Below the pieces are notes generated by a model. That model had not been told where the DNA came from and ran no database searches. It saw only the letters and a list, made by a program, of their open reading frames with translations. Both the position numbers and the translations under genes were made by a program. A stretch of 64,000 nucleotides of DNA from Isoetes taiwanensis. Its lineage: Eukaryota > Streptophyta > Lycopodiopsida > Isoetales > Isoetaceae. This document shows positions 45,601 through 58,042 of this stretch, in pieces (position 1 is the first letter of the stretch; each line of letters opens with the position of its first letter). The stretch is from the NCBI GenBank assembly GCA_021234155.1, contig JAJEKV010000011.1, positions 3,653,069 through 3,717,068 on the forward strand, given 5' to 3'.

Positions 45601-48600
45601 TGAAAGCATGTTGAATGCAATGGTTTAAATTTGAATTTTAAGTTGGAAGTGCAGATTGTAATGGTTATGTAATGATTATGGGCATAAATTCATGTAGCAA
45701 TTTTATAAACAGTAGCAATTTTAGAAACATTTATGCATGCAACAATGTTCTAACTTCTGCATGAATACACAATTTGATTCTTCGAAACAATAGCTTAAGC
45801 ACAATATGAGGAGTCAAGTTTTATATCTATGCAATTCAAGCGTTGCTTTCTTCTACCCTTTTGGTTATGGACCATTCTGGAGTTCTATGTTGCAAATTTT
45901 GGACATGAATTTTTTTGTTTCTGGAATACGGGATATGACATGGTCACGTTCATGTTCACGTCCAAAGTGCCAAAACATCCACGACATCCAACGTTCAAAA
46001 CATTTAAACGTCAAAGCAATGCTCTAAGGCTTCTGGCACCAGTCTGGCACCAGAACTGTAAAAGCAACCCACCAGAACTGTAAAAGCAACCCATATTGAA
46101 TAAGGAGCTCCTGTGAATAAGTTTCTCTGATTTCCCTTCATCAAACTGAATGAGACTTAATCCATGACGTCAACACAATACCAATGGTAATTGAGTGTTT
46201 GACACCAAATCTTAAAAAAGCTTTTAACCAGAAAGTAGTAACAACAGACATCTTATGCCACACCATGCCACACAACTTACAAGAAAAACGATGATGCATT
46301 GCATAGCTTACAAACAAAGAGATGATGCATTGCATGTTATATGAGCAAGAAATGAGACGATGTGTTGTATCTTATATGCAGGTCCGTTCCGCGGTGCCAT
46401 TGGATACTTCCATCCTTCTCGCACATCATCTGCCACATCTGTTTTGCTTGTAATGTGCCATTGTCACCATAGCTTTGAAGCATTGCCTATATTCCAGGCT
46501 TTCCACCTGCAAATGAGCATGAAGCAAGAGTAGTGATAGTTAATTCCCCACAAAGCAATGAATCAAAGGATGTCGCACCGCTGGCACATCACATGGCCAT
46601 ATATAGTAGTTCGAATTTAATTCTGCATCTGGAAGATGATTGAAATGACTACATGGGCTTACAGAAGTGTAGGCAAATTTTAGAGCTAGATTTTGGATGA
46701 GCCATGCAGAAGCCTGTGTTGGGCCAATACAAAACAGCATCCCACCCTGATTGCACAAACAAAGTGGAATTGATCTGTGTGCTTACAGAAGTAAGCAAGA
46801 TTTTTGAAGTAGGTAGATTTTGGAGCTACGATTGCAAACGTCTGTTTTAGAGCAATAGAGAATCAAACATTTCACCTCAAAACTGAAATAAAAGAGAAGA
46901 ATTGGACATCCCTGTAATATAATATAAGAGTCGATGCACTCACCTGTGAAGAACTTGTGGGCTGGCACAGGTCCGAAAAAAAACATCTGTCACAAAATCA
47001 AGATGTTTGCATGAGCCATGCCTAGGACGGAACTGCTGCTGCACGTTTTCTTCTTTCTGTACCATTGTGTGCAAAGGAGCAAAGCTTGCCCATCTGCAAT
47101 GCCATGCTCCAAACAATTGAGGATGCAGCAAGAGAAGCAACTACATCCCTAGATCCCTAAATTTGGAATCTGTATCAACGCTCTATGAAGCCCTAAATCC
47201 GAAATATGTATCAACCAAACTGTATGAAGTTATCTGCCATGCACGAATTTGGCACCAGAAGACTATCCAGGGATCTTTGACACAGTTAATCCTTGTATCA
47301 GGGATCTTTGACACAGTTAATGCTTGTATGCAATCAATACTAACCCATTCAAAGCAGAGGTAGGAGGCTTCAGCTCCTCCAAGCCACACCTAACCCTAAA
47401 GAAGATATTATTATGCTAGATATTTCTGGGCCTGCATCCAAGAAACATGGGTTACAGAAATAGGAACTGCCACTAATTAAAACCACACGATTTCTCCTTC
47501 TCAATCAAAATCAGTGGCTAAGAAAGAGATGCACTCTAGAAATACTGTTTAGTATATCGACGTCAATACATCATTCAAATCATAGGAAAACCTTAATAAA
47601 AAGCGTATAAAAAATTCAAAGGAAACCCCCTGTTATAATGCTAGATATTCTAAACCAAATTTAAGCATGTAGATTACGAATTTGCAATAAAAAAAAAGTG
47701 AAGTTATACTCTATCTTATCCCAATCACATTTGCAATGTTAATATAAACCTGTCACAGTTGCAATTTGGAACAAAAAACATACACTGAGTTCATTCTTAA
47801 AGTAAAACATAATTGACAATATAAAACTAAACAAGATATAAAAAATTTCCGGCGTCTTCTGATAGTCCATTCTCTTCTCCATCGAATCCCGGGATTTATA
47901 TCTTTGAATTTTCAAAGCCATTGCAAATGGCAGATCTTTTTCAGCAGGTCGGTTGAGATAGGATAAACTAACAAGCAGAATGTTTTCATATAAGTGTTCA
48001 TGTGTACCAATTTGATGCTGCCTTTTGGTATCCTCTGGATGATAAATCCTGGACCTGGAGTGGATTTGCCCATTATTATGCTAATTGTGATTGGATTCCG
48101 CCCATTATTCTGCCTGGAAACAAGACCATAACTAGTTTTCACTCTCATGTTAGCCTCTTGTTTGCCTTTGCCTTGCTTTCTTTATGTGCTTCTGTTACGA
48201 TTGGGTGGCTGTTGGTGGATTAAGAAACAACTCGATAGCATTCTAAAAAGCCCCTTACCTCTCTGTTTTGAGATGCTGAGACGATCTGCTGACTGAGTGA
48301 GACGAACTGAAGAAGACTGAGAGTCTGAGTTTGAGACACAACAAAGACTTCCATAGCTTTTCATCGATTTTAAGCTGGATCCGCCCCTCTGGCCACTAAA
48401 ACAACTTCACCACAGTCTTCAGGATGGAAAAATGAACACATGGGTTCCCCCCCCCAAAATGGACATCTGTAAATTCTGGGCAAAACTAACCCCGTTAGCT
48501 TCAGGTTAGCAGTTAGCAAAGTATTTTGTGTTAGCCATTTGGGGGCTAACGCGTTATGTTCTAACCATGGGCCCGTGATCAGCGGCAACCGGGAGCGAGT

Positions 48601-49180
48601 CTGCAAGCCAAGTTTTGCAGAAGGGGAGCCCCTGCTTCCCTTTCCCTACAATACAGAAGTTGGGAAATCGAGTTCTTGAAGCATTTGCAGCACCTGTTTT
48701 TGGAAGAACCATCTCTGATAAATGGATTTGTAATAGATATAAAGAACCCAAGTGGATTAAAAACTCTGTGGCAAGATCTACAAGGGTGGAAACGAAGGAT
48801 TTGAGTCATGGGACTAAGGCTTTCGGGTCCAAATAAAGCCCTACTATCCCGATAAAAAATCTGATAAATGGAAAATAAAAGAGAAAATTAAAAAAGCTGA
48901 TGTTCGAATAGAGAATGATTCTCGGTTGCAGAAAACAATGAAGAACAGAGTTTATTTTTGCCGAAAATATGCAAGCTCCGGTGCTTCTTCTTTGGTTCTG
49001 TTCTGGTATCATTTTTTTTAAGCTCTTCTCAAGAATCTCTGCAACGATATCCCACAAAAACGCTATGCAAGATCCAGAAGTTCTGTAGAAAACTCAACAA
49101 GAAATTCCATTACTTCTTTACCGATGTTTATCCTCAACAATTACCGGCTATTTACCTGCTGGACGGAATAGATGCCCCTC
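45601..49180. other. No gene established; exon-like scraps on the minus strand
   Basis: Short duplications at about 46,054-46,095 (CCACCAGAACTGTAAAAGCA type). On the minus strand 46,510-46,380 looks exon-like (acceptor TTTGCAGG, then MLQSYGDNGTLQ, MWQMMCEKDGSIQWH), as does 47,100-46,960 (FGPVPAHKFFTG before a GTGAG donor). I could not place either in a protein family. Probably more transposon-captured fragments. Confidence 0.3.
47529..47648 (-). repeat. Dispersed end module, copy 3 (minus strand)
   Basis: Reverse-complement copy of the modules at 14,951 and 35,218: TAGCATTATAACAGGGGGTT start at the high-coordinate side and AACAGTATTTCTAGAGTGCA at the low side. Confidence 0.6.
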
Positions 49181-49199
49181 CTACCAGCAAGGCACTGTT

Positions 49200-52100
49200 C
49201 TGACGAGCAGAGTGCGTACCATGTGGGTATAAGGTGAAGGTAAGATGACAGGGTCGGAATCAGGGTCGAAGAAGACGGTAAGGTAATGATGAAGGATTTT
49301 AAAAGGAACTTTTCTAAGCATAAATGTTACAGAATGAATGACAAACACCAATATAATGACGGATTCTAGAGCAATTTCTCGAAAAAAAAGGGCAACAACG
49401 TAACATAATTTAAGCTCAGGCAAAATATGAGAAAGAATGAATGTTGAGCCTGGGAACAAATACAACAAGAAATAACCATAGGGTGCAAGGTGAAGCAAGG
49501 TTATGGTCAATGATATAGGGGAGATGAAGGGCGAGAATGCCAAGGTTAGAGCAGAATTCTTGAGGTTGACGATATGACAAAGTGTGGCTAGCGAGAACAA
49601 AGGATCCAAAAAAATGAAAAGTCTGGACAAGGTTGCAATAAGAATGTAAAGAACGTCAACGCCAAGGGTTTGTAGTAAAAAATGCAATGGAGTGTCAAAC
49701 ACAAATACATCATAACCAGAAAAAAATGAGAACCAAAGGGGATATATCCAATATAAAACCCATGCCACAAAAACACAATGAAGTGCCAAATGCAAATAAG
49801 TCGTATGCACATAAAGAAAGTATAAAAGATGTGAAATGATATATGATAATGGGGTAAGGCTACAACATAAAAATTGTAAAAAACAACAACAAGACGTACA
49901 ATGTAAACTTAAAATTGGCCAAATAAAACGTACCTGTAACAAAAATGTGTAATGCATTTGGAAAGCAATATGAATATGCATTTGGAAAGCTAGTTATGAA
50001 TGACACGTCAGAAGGAAATTTGATAGCATGTCGAAACCTATGAATAGATGCCCCAATATAGATAACACTTACCAGAATGGGTACGCGGTTGAGGTAAAAT
50101 TGGAGCCATGGAAGCGCAAAGTCAAGAGGAAGGTCAAGAAGAAAAGTGAGATTGAATGCAAATCAGATTCCCTAACGAGGAGGTTCACAAAGTGTGAGGA
50201 ATGTGCGAGAACAAGAATAGGAGAGCGAAAGTGGAGATTAGTAGGCAAGGGTGGATCAAGCTAGCAAAATAGAAGCGGGCAGTAATGCAGCTAATTGACG
50301 ACTAAATTTGGCCAAATAAAACGTATATGTAACAAAAATATGATGCAACGCATTTAGAAAGCAATATGAAAATGTTAAATAAAAGAGAAACGATAGTTTT
50401 GAATGAGATGTCATAAGGCAATTCGATAACATGCCGACACCTATGAATAGATGCCCCATTATAAATAACACTTACCCAAAGGGGAACGAGGTTGAGGTAG
50501 AGGTGGTAGCCATGGGAGCGCAAAGTCAAGAGGAATGTCAAGAAGAAAAGTGAGATTGAAGGCAAATCAGATTCCGTAACAAGGAGGTGCAGAAGGTGCG
50601 AGGAATGCGCGTGAACCAGAATGGGGGAGTGAAGGTGGAGACTAAGAGTAGGCAAGGTGGGGTCAAATCAGCAGAATAGAAGAGGGTGGTAATGCATCTA
50701 ATTAATGACGACTTGGAAAAAATGGAAAGCAGTTCCTGGAAGTGGAGTTCGCTCTCAAGATCCAAGTGAGGGCCCTGATAATACGCTAAGAGGGTAGAGT
50801 AAATAACTGTCAAATATGAAGCTCATTAATTCATACAAAAAATATGAACAATACATAGTTTAAGCAAGTACCTAAGCTCAAATGATGCATTTATGCTCAA
50901 ATGATGCATTTAAACTCAAATGTTGTATGATGAATATGCGCACCAAACTCCCCGAGACAATTAGAATCAAGCAGGACTAGCACAATGCACAAAATTAGAA
51001 TGCGCTCAATATAATACCTCATGCACAACAACTCACTATACTCTACATCTAGATAAAGATAAGCATCAAAAAAATGATCCAATAGAAATCCATGTCAAAA
51101 AATTGCAATGGAGTACAAAATGCAATATTTGGTATACCCAGATAAAGCTAAATAGCAAATCTGCAAATGAAGTATAATGATAGTGCCGAAAAAACCTAAA
51201 AATGTGAAGAACAACTTCAAGAACGTGACGCCAAACTATAAGTGGCCAAATAGGACGTGTTTGCAACAAATAATGCAATGCAACGCATTTTGAAACAATA
51301 TGGAAATGCGGAATAAAAGAGAAATGACAGTGATAAATGAGATGTCATAAGGAAAATAAGCCATGAATAGATGCCGCAATATAAATAGTACAGTTAACAA
51401 ATAAGGGAAGAGGTTGAGGTAGAAGTGGCAGACATATCAGACAAATCCAGAGGAAGGTCAAGAAGGGGGGTTAAATTTGGATCATATCGTGGATTAAGCA
51501 AAAAGGAGGCTTAAGTCTGAAGAAAAGTAAGATGGCTATGCACAAGCAGTTTAAGCCATGAGGCCGAAGTCAAGGTGAGGTTATGGCCAAGGGAAAAGAG
51601 AAAGTGAAGGTCAACAATGCTGAGGTCCCAGTTGAGTGCCAGGAGGTTAGCCATATGGTAGAATGAGAAAAGAAAAGGACAAGTGAAACCATAATGACTA
51701 CATAAAATGACGTATCGGTAGTACAGCTAGTGCCGTACAGATGGTCTGCAATAATAAAGCAAACGAGATAATGGACATGCGAAATTAAATGAAAACAACA
51801 TGACTATATAAAGTGACATATTGTAAGTAAAGCTATGCATGGAAAGAGTAGCTACCTGTGAATAGAACCAAGTGAAGCGAGCATACGCAAGGAATCACCC
51901 AAATAGATAAAATTGGCGTTGTATAAGCAATAAAAGATGTGCTGAGTCTAAAAAAATGAAAAAACCACCTAACAACATAACATGTCATCCACTGCCAAGA
52001 ACATAGAATGCAACTTCGATAAGGTTCAATGTTACATGATGAAGGACAATCGCCAACATAATGATAGATCTCAGAGCAATGTCTCCAAAAAAGACAACAA

Positions 52101-52300
52101 AGTAATGTGTTTGAAGCACAAGTACATATAAGAGAAAGAGGAATGCAAGCCAATGAAACAAATGCAATAAGAAAATAACCTCACACAAGGTCCCAAAAAT
52201 ATATGAGCCAAATATACCTGCTGGAAATCATATGGATTCACCATTCAGACATGCCACAAAATCCCCAAACAATAAACCCTCAAGGTGATGAATGACAATG
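49200..52300. repeat. Complex purine-rich repeat block
   Basis: A unit of about 390 bp (TGGCCAAATAAAACGTAYMTGTAACAAAAAT, GCATTTRGAAAGCAATATGA, CCTATGAATAGATGCCCCA, GAGGTTGAGGTAGA, GTCAAGARGAAKGTCAAGAA) recurs at about 49,917, 50,307 and, shorter, 51,243. Another phrase set (CTAGAGCAATTTCTC..., ACAAATACAACAAGAAATAACC) links 49,365-49,480 with about 52,060-52,180. The strong purine bias on the plus strand leaves long open frames on the minus strand rich in Leu, Phe, Ser and His; these are not treated as genes. Confidence 0.65.
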
Positions 52301-53284
52301 AAGTGGTCCAAGAAATAACTATTTCAAAATAGCATCCCAACGCTAGCTAAAAAGTAGAACGAGCAAAAACAAGTTGTGCGGAATGTAACCTTAGACAATA
52401 TATCTGTACTGTAAGCTATATCTATAGTATTTGTCAAAGAACCCTTGAATACATAGAAAGTAAATAGGTTTGAGACCCTAATAACCAGCAAAACTCGAAA
52501 CTATGTGAAACCCACTTTAGAAACATAGTCTAGAATAGTGAATTCAAAACTTCAAGATAAATAACCAATATCAATAGAATAAAAAATGTTCGAATATATA
52601 GCAAAAAATTAGAAAAAAATACCCACATGCAGGTATCTAGACAAAATTGAATAAGCCAACCAAAAGGACTCGGTGAAAGAAAAGGTTCAAATGAATATTT
52701 CCAAATGAATAATTGTGAGTTAAGGAAATGATATCTAGTTATAGGTAGATATCTGACATGTTCACAAACTAATGTTTAAGATAAGGAGCGGTAATGTATT
52801 ATTAGTGATGCATAGAGATAAAGACGGCCGCATGGCGAAAATGAACCCCTGGAAAGCAAGTCCTTCTAGATACAAGTGCATTGAAGAACACCGTGGCAAA
52901 ACTACAACGGCCCTTCTATAATCGCTCTATCCTGACCATCGAAAAAGGGCATATTCCCAATGATATGCCCTGTCCCTAAACCAGAACCGTCGAACCCAAG
53001 TCAAGATGGGGTCAAAACCCCATTTCCACGTCACCCTAAGGTGCATGAGAATGTATTCGATTGAAGTCAACTGCGTACATACACACAAGTACCAAACAAC
53101 TCAACCTGTTTTGCAAACATACAGTTAAAGCAGCGTGTCTGCTATGAATCAATATTCTGCACAACTGTGTGACTTGCAAAAAGATTTACAGGGGAGCCGT
53201 CTGCATGCAAGCCCAAGCCTAACTCCCCTCACAAACTGCACACCAACCTGCTACACATGCTACGGCAGATCATAACATAATAAA

Positions 53285-53395
53285 CAAACAAATAAAATAA
53301 TGAAGCACGAGGAGTTGAACCTCGCTGGCCGAAGCCAGTACCCTGATGCTTCGCCAACCATAATGGGGCTCCCCCAAAGGGCTCCCCATTATGGC
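53285..53395 (-). other. Hairpin plus tRNA-like module 3' of gene B
   Basis: Read on the minus strand: CCATAATGGGGAGC, a short loop, then GCTCCCCATTATGG (a perfect 14-bp stem), followed by TTGGCGAAGCATCAGGGTA, a CTGGC-TTCG-GCCAG hairpin and a perfect T-arm, CGAGG-TTCAACT-CCTCG, with a B-box (GGTTCAACTCC). It lies about 250 bp after the stop of Replitron-like gene B and has the same order as the structure after gene A. Likely a 3' terminal element. A nested tRNA-SINE is the alternative. Confidence 0.6.
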
Positions 53396-53639
53396 AGGGG
53401 GCTAATCCCGTGCAAATGATCAAGCAAGCAAATGCATGTGCAATTAAGTTAAGAAGGAAAATTCAGCAAAACCAATGCACTGTTCATGCTCCATGCACAC
53501 CATGCAATGCAACTACATCAAGGAAACAGCAGCAACAAACAGTTCAAAGTTCCACAACAGATCACTTCACATCCGTTGGTTGTAATGTTTAAAGCTTCTG
53601 CGTGCCTCCTCGCAAGCCTATCCTACGTCTGTGTGCATG

Positions 53640-55368
53640 TTAGAGCCAGAAGAGATGACAATGGAATTGCAACATCATACCAAAGTACCTATCAATATGC
53701 CTGAGTTCTCGCAGCAGAAGCCCCCGTGCCAAGTTCATATGACTTCTAAGTGCCTGCCTTTCTCTTGTGGAGACAGCGGCCTCATCCCATTCCATAGTAC
53801 CAATTGTCTCTTCAAGCTCATGAAAGAGATGGCCCAATTGCATGCGCAGCAAACGCACGGATGCTGCAACAGTTTCAGCAAGTGTGTTTATGTTAACAAC
53901 GCTAGTGAGTAATTCCGATGCCACATGGGCATGTTCTGCATCTGGAGATGCTATACTAGGATGTGGCAGGCCATTGGAAATAAGGCTTTCTACAGAAGGA
54001 GGCTGAGGAGCAGCAGGTTGAGGCAATGGAGGCTCAGGGGGTCTGTCAGGAGGTGCAGGTAGATCAGCCACTTCTTGGTGCCCCTTCTCCATCTGGGCAT
54101 CTGGAAGCAATGGCATAGGCATACCCCTGCATGCATCTAAAGTCAGTACTGTAACCCTACAACAAAACAAACATGCTGCAGAACTAAAAGAGAGGGAAAT
54201 AGCAGTCATCGAAAGGGCTTACAAACTGCCAAGTAACATAAACATAAATTGCAAAACTAATGATCAATTCACAGCCATTGTGTAATCAACACAATCCACG
54301 GAGATATAATCAACTTGCTCAGAAGTCCCTTCCATTGCAGGCCTGTATTCATTGTCATCAATGTCCATGAAACCCTCATCTCCATCTCCAGGACTGGGGA
54401 CATCATCATAGTACCTCTTCCGTGCCTTACCTATTCGCTCCACAGGTTGCATACCTGCAGGAACATTAGAAATCACACATCGTACGTCACTAGGCATGGC
54501 CTACGAGGGATTCAGAGTTATTCTCCATGCAGCCTTCACCCGATGCTCTGAAATAAAAGCACAGTTAGTAAGCAAGATCCATTGACTAGACAAAATGAAT
54601 TTGCCAGTCCTGAGCATCCGACATACAGTATAAACCAGTGAAGCAGACAATTGCTTCCTGCCATGGTATTTAACAAAGTGATGAGCCCTGTGCAACAGAT
54701 TTTTGTTATCCAACACAACAACACTCTTCAAGTCACCTGCACCATGAAGCAGATAGATATCCTTCCCCATCTCGAACTACCTCTCAGAAACATTATGCAA
54801 ACAAACCTTGAAATGGACTTTACCAAACTCCTTTAAACAGTATCCTACTAATCCCTCAAAACAATGCATTCTGGTATTTTTAAGTGCCTTGCATATCAGA
54901 AGGATGCCTGCCGGTCTTTGAGCCCCCCACCCAAAGAACCTCTTGATGGCAGCATTTACGGCACGAGGAGTCTTCAAGGTGGTCCTAAGCACCCTCTGGC
55001 AGTGCAAGTGGTCCAGGTCTGATCCCCTTTCAAGCCCTTTCAAGGGCTACAGCACTAGCAACAGTCTGGGTCTTCAAGAAATCCACAAGTTTCTCAAACA
55101 TGGGAAGGGGAACATCAGTCCTAGCATAACCCAAAGTAAGGCTTACATCCAACAAACCGGTTCCCTCATCCTCACCCTCTACTCTACCCCTACCCTTCGA
55201 CATGCCCTCCCTATCCCCCACAGAAAAAACATCATCAACACAAGGGAATTTAGCTTCAGGAGGCAAACTCTGTTTTCTAGATCTAGCTGCCCTCTTCAAC
55301 ATGTTACCTGGGTTGCAGAATAGCACAGCCGAACAGAAAATCCAGTACACTAGCAACACAACAAGCAC
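53640..55368 (-). pseudogene. Replitron-like HUH (Y1) endonuclease gene, copy B
   Basis: The N-terminal tract (55,368 to about 55,030) is basic, then acidic, then reads LLDVSLTLGYARTDVPLPMF. A 10-bp duplication (CCCTTTCAAG twice, about 55,026-55,045) shifts the frame just before the HUH region DLDHLHCQ (HLH at 55,010-55,002). GYCLKE follows, its tyrosine in the YxxK motif at 54,842-54,831. Further conserved blocks: LLHRAHHFVKYHGRKQL, VCRMLRTGKFILSSQW, SEHRVKAAWRITLNPS and the acidic DGDEGFMDIDDNEY. In-frame TAG stops lie at about 54,777 and before MPSDV near 54,498. The C-terminal exon (after the ATGCATGCAG acceptor near 54,126 to 53,640) starts Pro-rich and ends SVRLLRMQLGHLFHELEE and LRSHMNLARGLLLRELRHID. 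Same layout as copy A, without the MITE. Confidence 0.75.
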
Positions 55369-57429
55369 AGAGCAAGGATTTCGGCGACCTCCAAAGATTT
55401 GCCAAGACCAGCCGATTCACACCACATAAATATGAACCATTCTCACAGAACATCCACAAAAACAAACACGACACTCACCTGCTACTGCAAGATGGCATGC
55501 CGACGGCCTCCTGAGCTGTGGGCGGAACTCCATCTCCTCTGATCCATCCGCTCCACGCGGACACGAAGGCATGGCCATGACTGGCCTTCTAAAAACTGAA
55601 ATTTCGAAACAAAACCCTACAGACCAATGAAGGACCAAAACCCATATGCTGACATCAGACTTATACCAAAATAGCATACGAATACACTTAGAAACCTTAG
55701 GAAACCTTATGTAACACCAGACCAAAACAACATTTTGGAAACTTAATGGCAATGGACCAAGGGAAGCGTTAGTGGAAACAAAAGCCAACCAAATGAAAAA
55801 AACATATCACCTCGAGCTCATTATCTAACAAAAAGAGGAAAAAATAAAAGACCTCTAAGAAAAGAAAGATGACTCTATAGAAGAAGAATAGAGTGCTCTG
55901 ATCACAATGCAAGTCCCAAAATTATAAATGCCATTGATCTAGCAACAACATTTTATCTCCTATGTGCACAATGATGATCCATCATAATAATGCACAAAAA
56001 ATCATTCAAATAAAATTTTGAAGCACGACAATATGTGCCATGCAACAAGGAAGGATATGCCCAAGAAAATACAAAAATTTAACTCCAAAAAATGAAAAGA
56101 AAATAATAGTATTAGGGAGACTCAGTGGAGATCGAGTTTAAAATCACGGTTGAGGTCAAAAGCATAGCCAAAATTGATAAAGAGGGCAAGCACAAATGAC
56201 TGGGTTAAAAACAATGACTCATTGAATTGGCATCAACTGTCAAGCTTGTTCTAATATGATAGGATAAAAAACATAAGTTGGCAGATGAGCCCCGCTAAAG
56301 CTGTCTATTACGAGAGGATGAAAAACATAAGTTGGCGAGATAAGCCCCGCTAAAACGAAGTCTATACAATGACTAGAAGGTAAGAAGCATACGTTAGCGT
56401 GAACGTTAAACAAAACTAAATAAAAATGGCTTGGCAATACCACTACTCGAACACTCATCCATAAGGTGGCAAACCTACACCTTAACAACAACACACCTTA
56501 ACAACAACACTATATTCTCACACTTGTTATCATGTAAAATGGAATTCCTATAAATGTATAAAGTGGAAAAAGGCAAATAAACTTGTCTGTGCAAAAAGCG
56601 AACATCAGAAGGGAGCGCAGAGCACACCTATAGAAAGCGGAACAGCATGCACGGCCAGGCGAAGAATAGTTAAAATTGATGGAGCATGCCGAGATGAGAT
56701 GATTCGTCAGAGCAAGCTGAGCTGCCCAAGTCGCTATGAATTGATTCGATTCTAACTAATCGGCCATGCATGCAAGCAAATACCACAAAAAAAGGTACCA
56801 GGGCCACCTTCAAACCATTGGTGTCACTGTAAGAAAATCAACTGTCTGCTATTTGTGCGAAATACAAAAAAGCAATCGAGGGATTCCATCCGAAAATGCA
56901 ATCTGGATCAGAGATGCATGCGAGAAAATATACTCCTTCAATTGACATGCATAAATCAGCCAACATGCACGAAGCAATTGTGCTAAGGAAGAATGAATCA
57001 CGCCTGCAAAGTGCATAGAAACTGGCAAAGCATGATGAATACCTCCAAGACACCTGCAAAATGCATAGAAACTGGCAAAGCAAGATGAATACTTCCAAGA
57101 AACAATTTCTCAATTTCTTGAATCCTCCTCATAGCATGCAAAGCAAAATTTACTTTCAAGAAACAATCTTAAATCATGCCAAAAAGTAGATGCAATGTAA
57201 GGGAAAGAAATAACTTGTCAAAGAAAACTAACACCATGAAGAAGAGCAATCTAAAAGGGAAGAAAAGAGGAAGAGCAATCTAAAAGGGAAGAAAAGAGGA
57301 TGGATAGAGCCAAGAGGAGCAATGGGCAAGGAAGAGATGCTGCTGTGAGAAGACGCCGATAACCAACCACAAGAATAAGCACAATTTCATTATAATGGGA
57401 AAATTTTTAGTAAACTGGATTTTTTTTTT
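55369..57429. other. No gene recognised; local duplications
   Basis: Contains the upstream region of gene B and AT-rich sequence. Duplicated stretches: about 56,260-56,355 (AAAACATAAGTTGGC...AGCCCCGCTAAA twice), about 57,003-57,108 (TGCATAGAAACTGGCAAAGC twice) and about 57,240-57,301 (GAGCAATCTAAAAGGGAAGA twice). Confidence 0.5.
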
Positions 57430-57672
57430 GTAGACCTTATGCAGGGGTTGTATACACGTGTACAGTACCCCTGTGTCATACATATGTTGTATACACCATG
57501 AAATATTTAGAAAACATATTTACTCGGTATCATACACCTTCTGCATGTGTTAGGTACACAGGTATGACACCCATGTATCATACATATATTTTAAGATACA
57601 TGAATAGATTTGTAGACCTTCTGCAGGTGTATGATACACGTGAGTAGTGCACATGTATCATACATATGTTTG
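57430..57672. repeat. ~90-bp tandem repeat, three diverged units
   Basis: Units begin near 57,430, 57,525 and 57,612. Each holds ACCTTMTGCAGG, GTATRATACACGTG-like and ATGTATCATACATATRTT phrases. Diverged, non-coding. Confidence 0.7.
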
Positions 57673-57873
57673 TAGCATACAAGCCTCAACCAGTCTTACA
57701 TCCTTCTTTGGCAACTGAATAAATGCACCTACTGCTTCACCAATTTTATCTGCACCCCAGCATATGATTGGAAGTTCAATAGATGGCACCACAGATTTCG
57801 TGATCTCAGTTGCTACATTCAATGGATCAACATCCTTGCCATAAAGAGTGGCTCTCTTTACCCTAAATGACAT
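57658..57873 (-). pseudogene. Transposon-protein fragment, CACTA-associated-like domain
   Basis: A 71-residue open frame reads LNVATEITKSVVPSIELPII, then KIGEAVGAFIQLPKKDVRLV. The (I/V)G(D/E)AVGxFIxxPxxxV ending after a beta-strand-rich stretch is common in proteins encoded by plant CACTA/EnSpm-type elements, where it lies before the transposase-associated region. There is no start context and no downstream domain, so it is a fragment at best. Family call tentative. Confidence 0.35.
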
Positions 57874-57879
57874 GTGTAA

Positions 57880-57921
57880 TTGCCCTCATTGGCGCTCCCC
57901 AAATGGCTAGGGTATACCTCC

Positions 57922-57954
<33 letters not shown>

Positions 57955-58011
57955 AGCAAGCAAGGTATACCCCTAGTTGGTGGGCGCCATTGGGTAGGTA
58001 TATCCCTCCCC

Positions 58012-58042
<31 letters not shown>

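Noticed and set aside
49181-49981. 266-residue minus-strand open frame resembling a membrane protein
   Set aside because: It is the mirror of a purine-rich repeat block. Its Leu/Phe/His/Ser/Cys-rich composition follows from base skew, parts recur in neighbouring repeat units, and no domain is recognisable.
37477-55368. Integrated geminivirus-like Rep genes
   Set aside because: HUH and YxxK are present, but there is no helicase domain, and large plant-specific extra regions and an intron with a separate C-terminal exon fit a Replitron-type transposon better than a viral insert.
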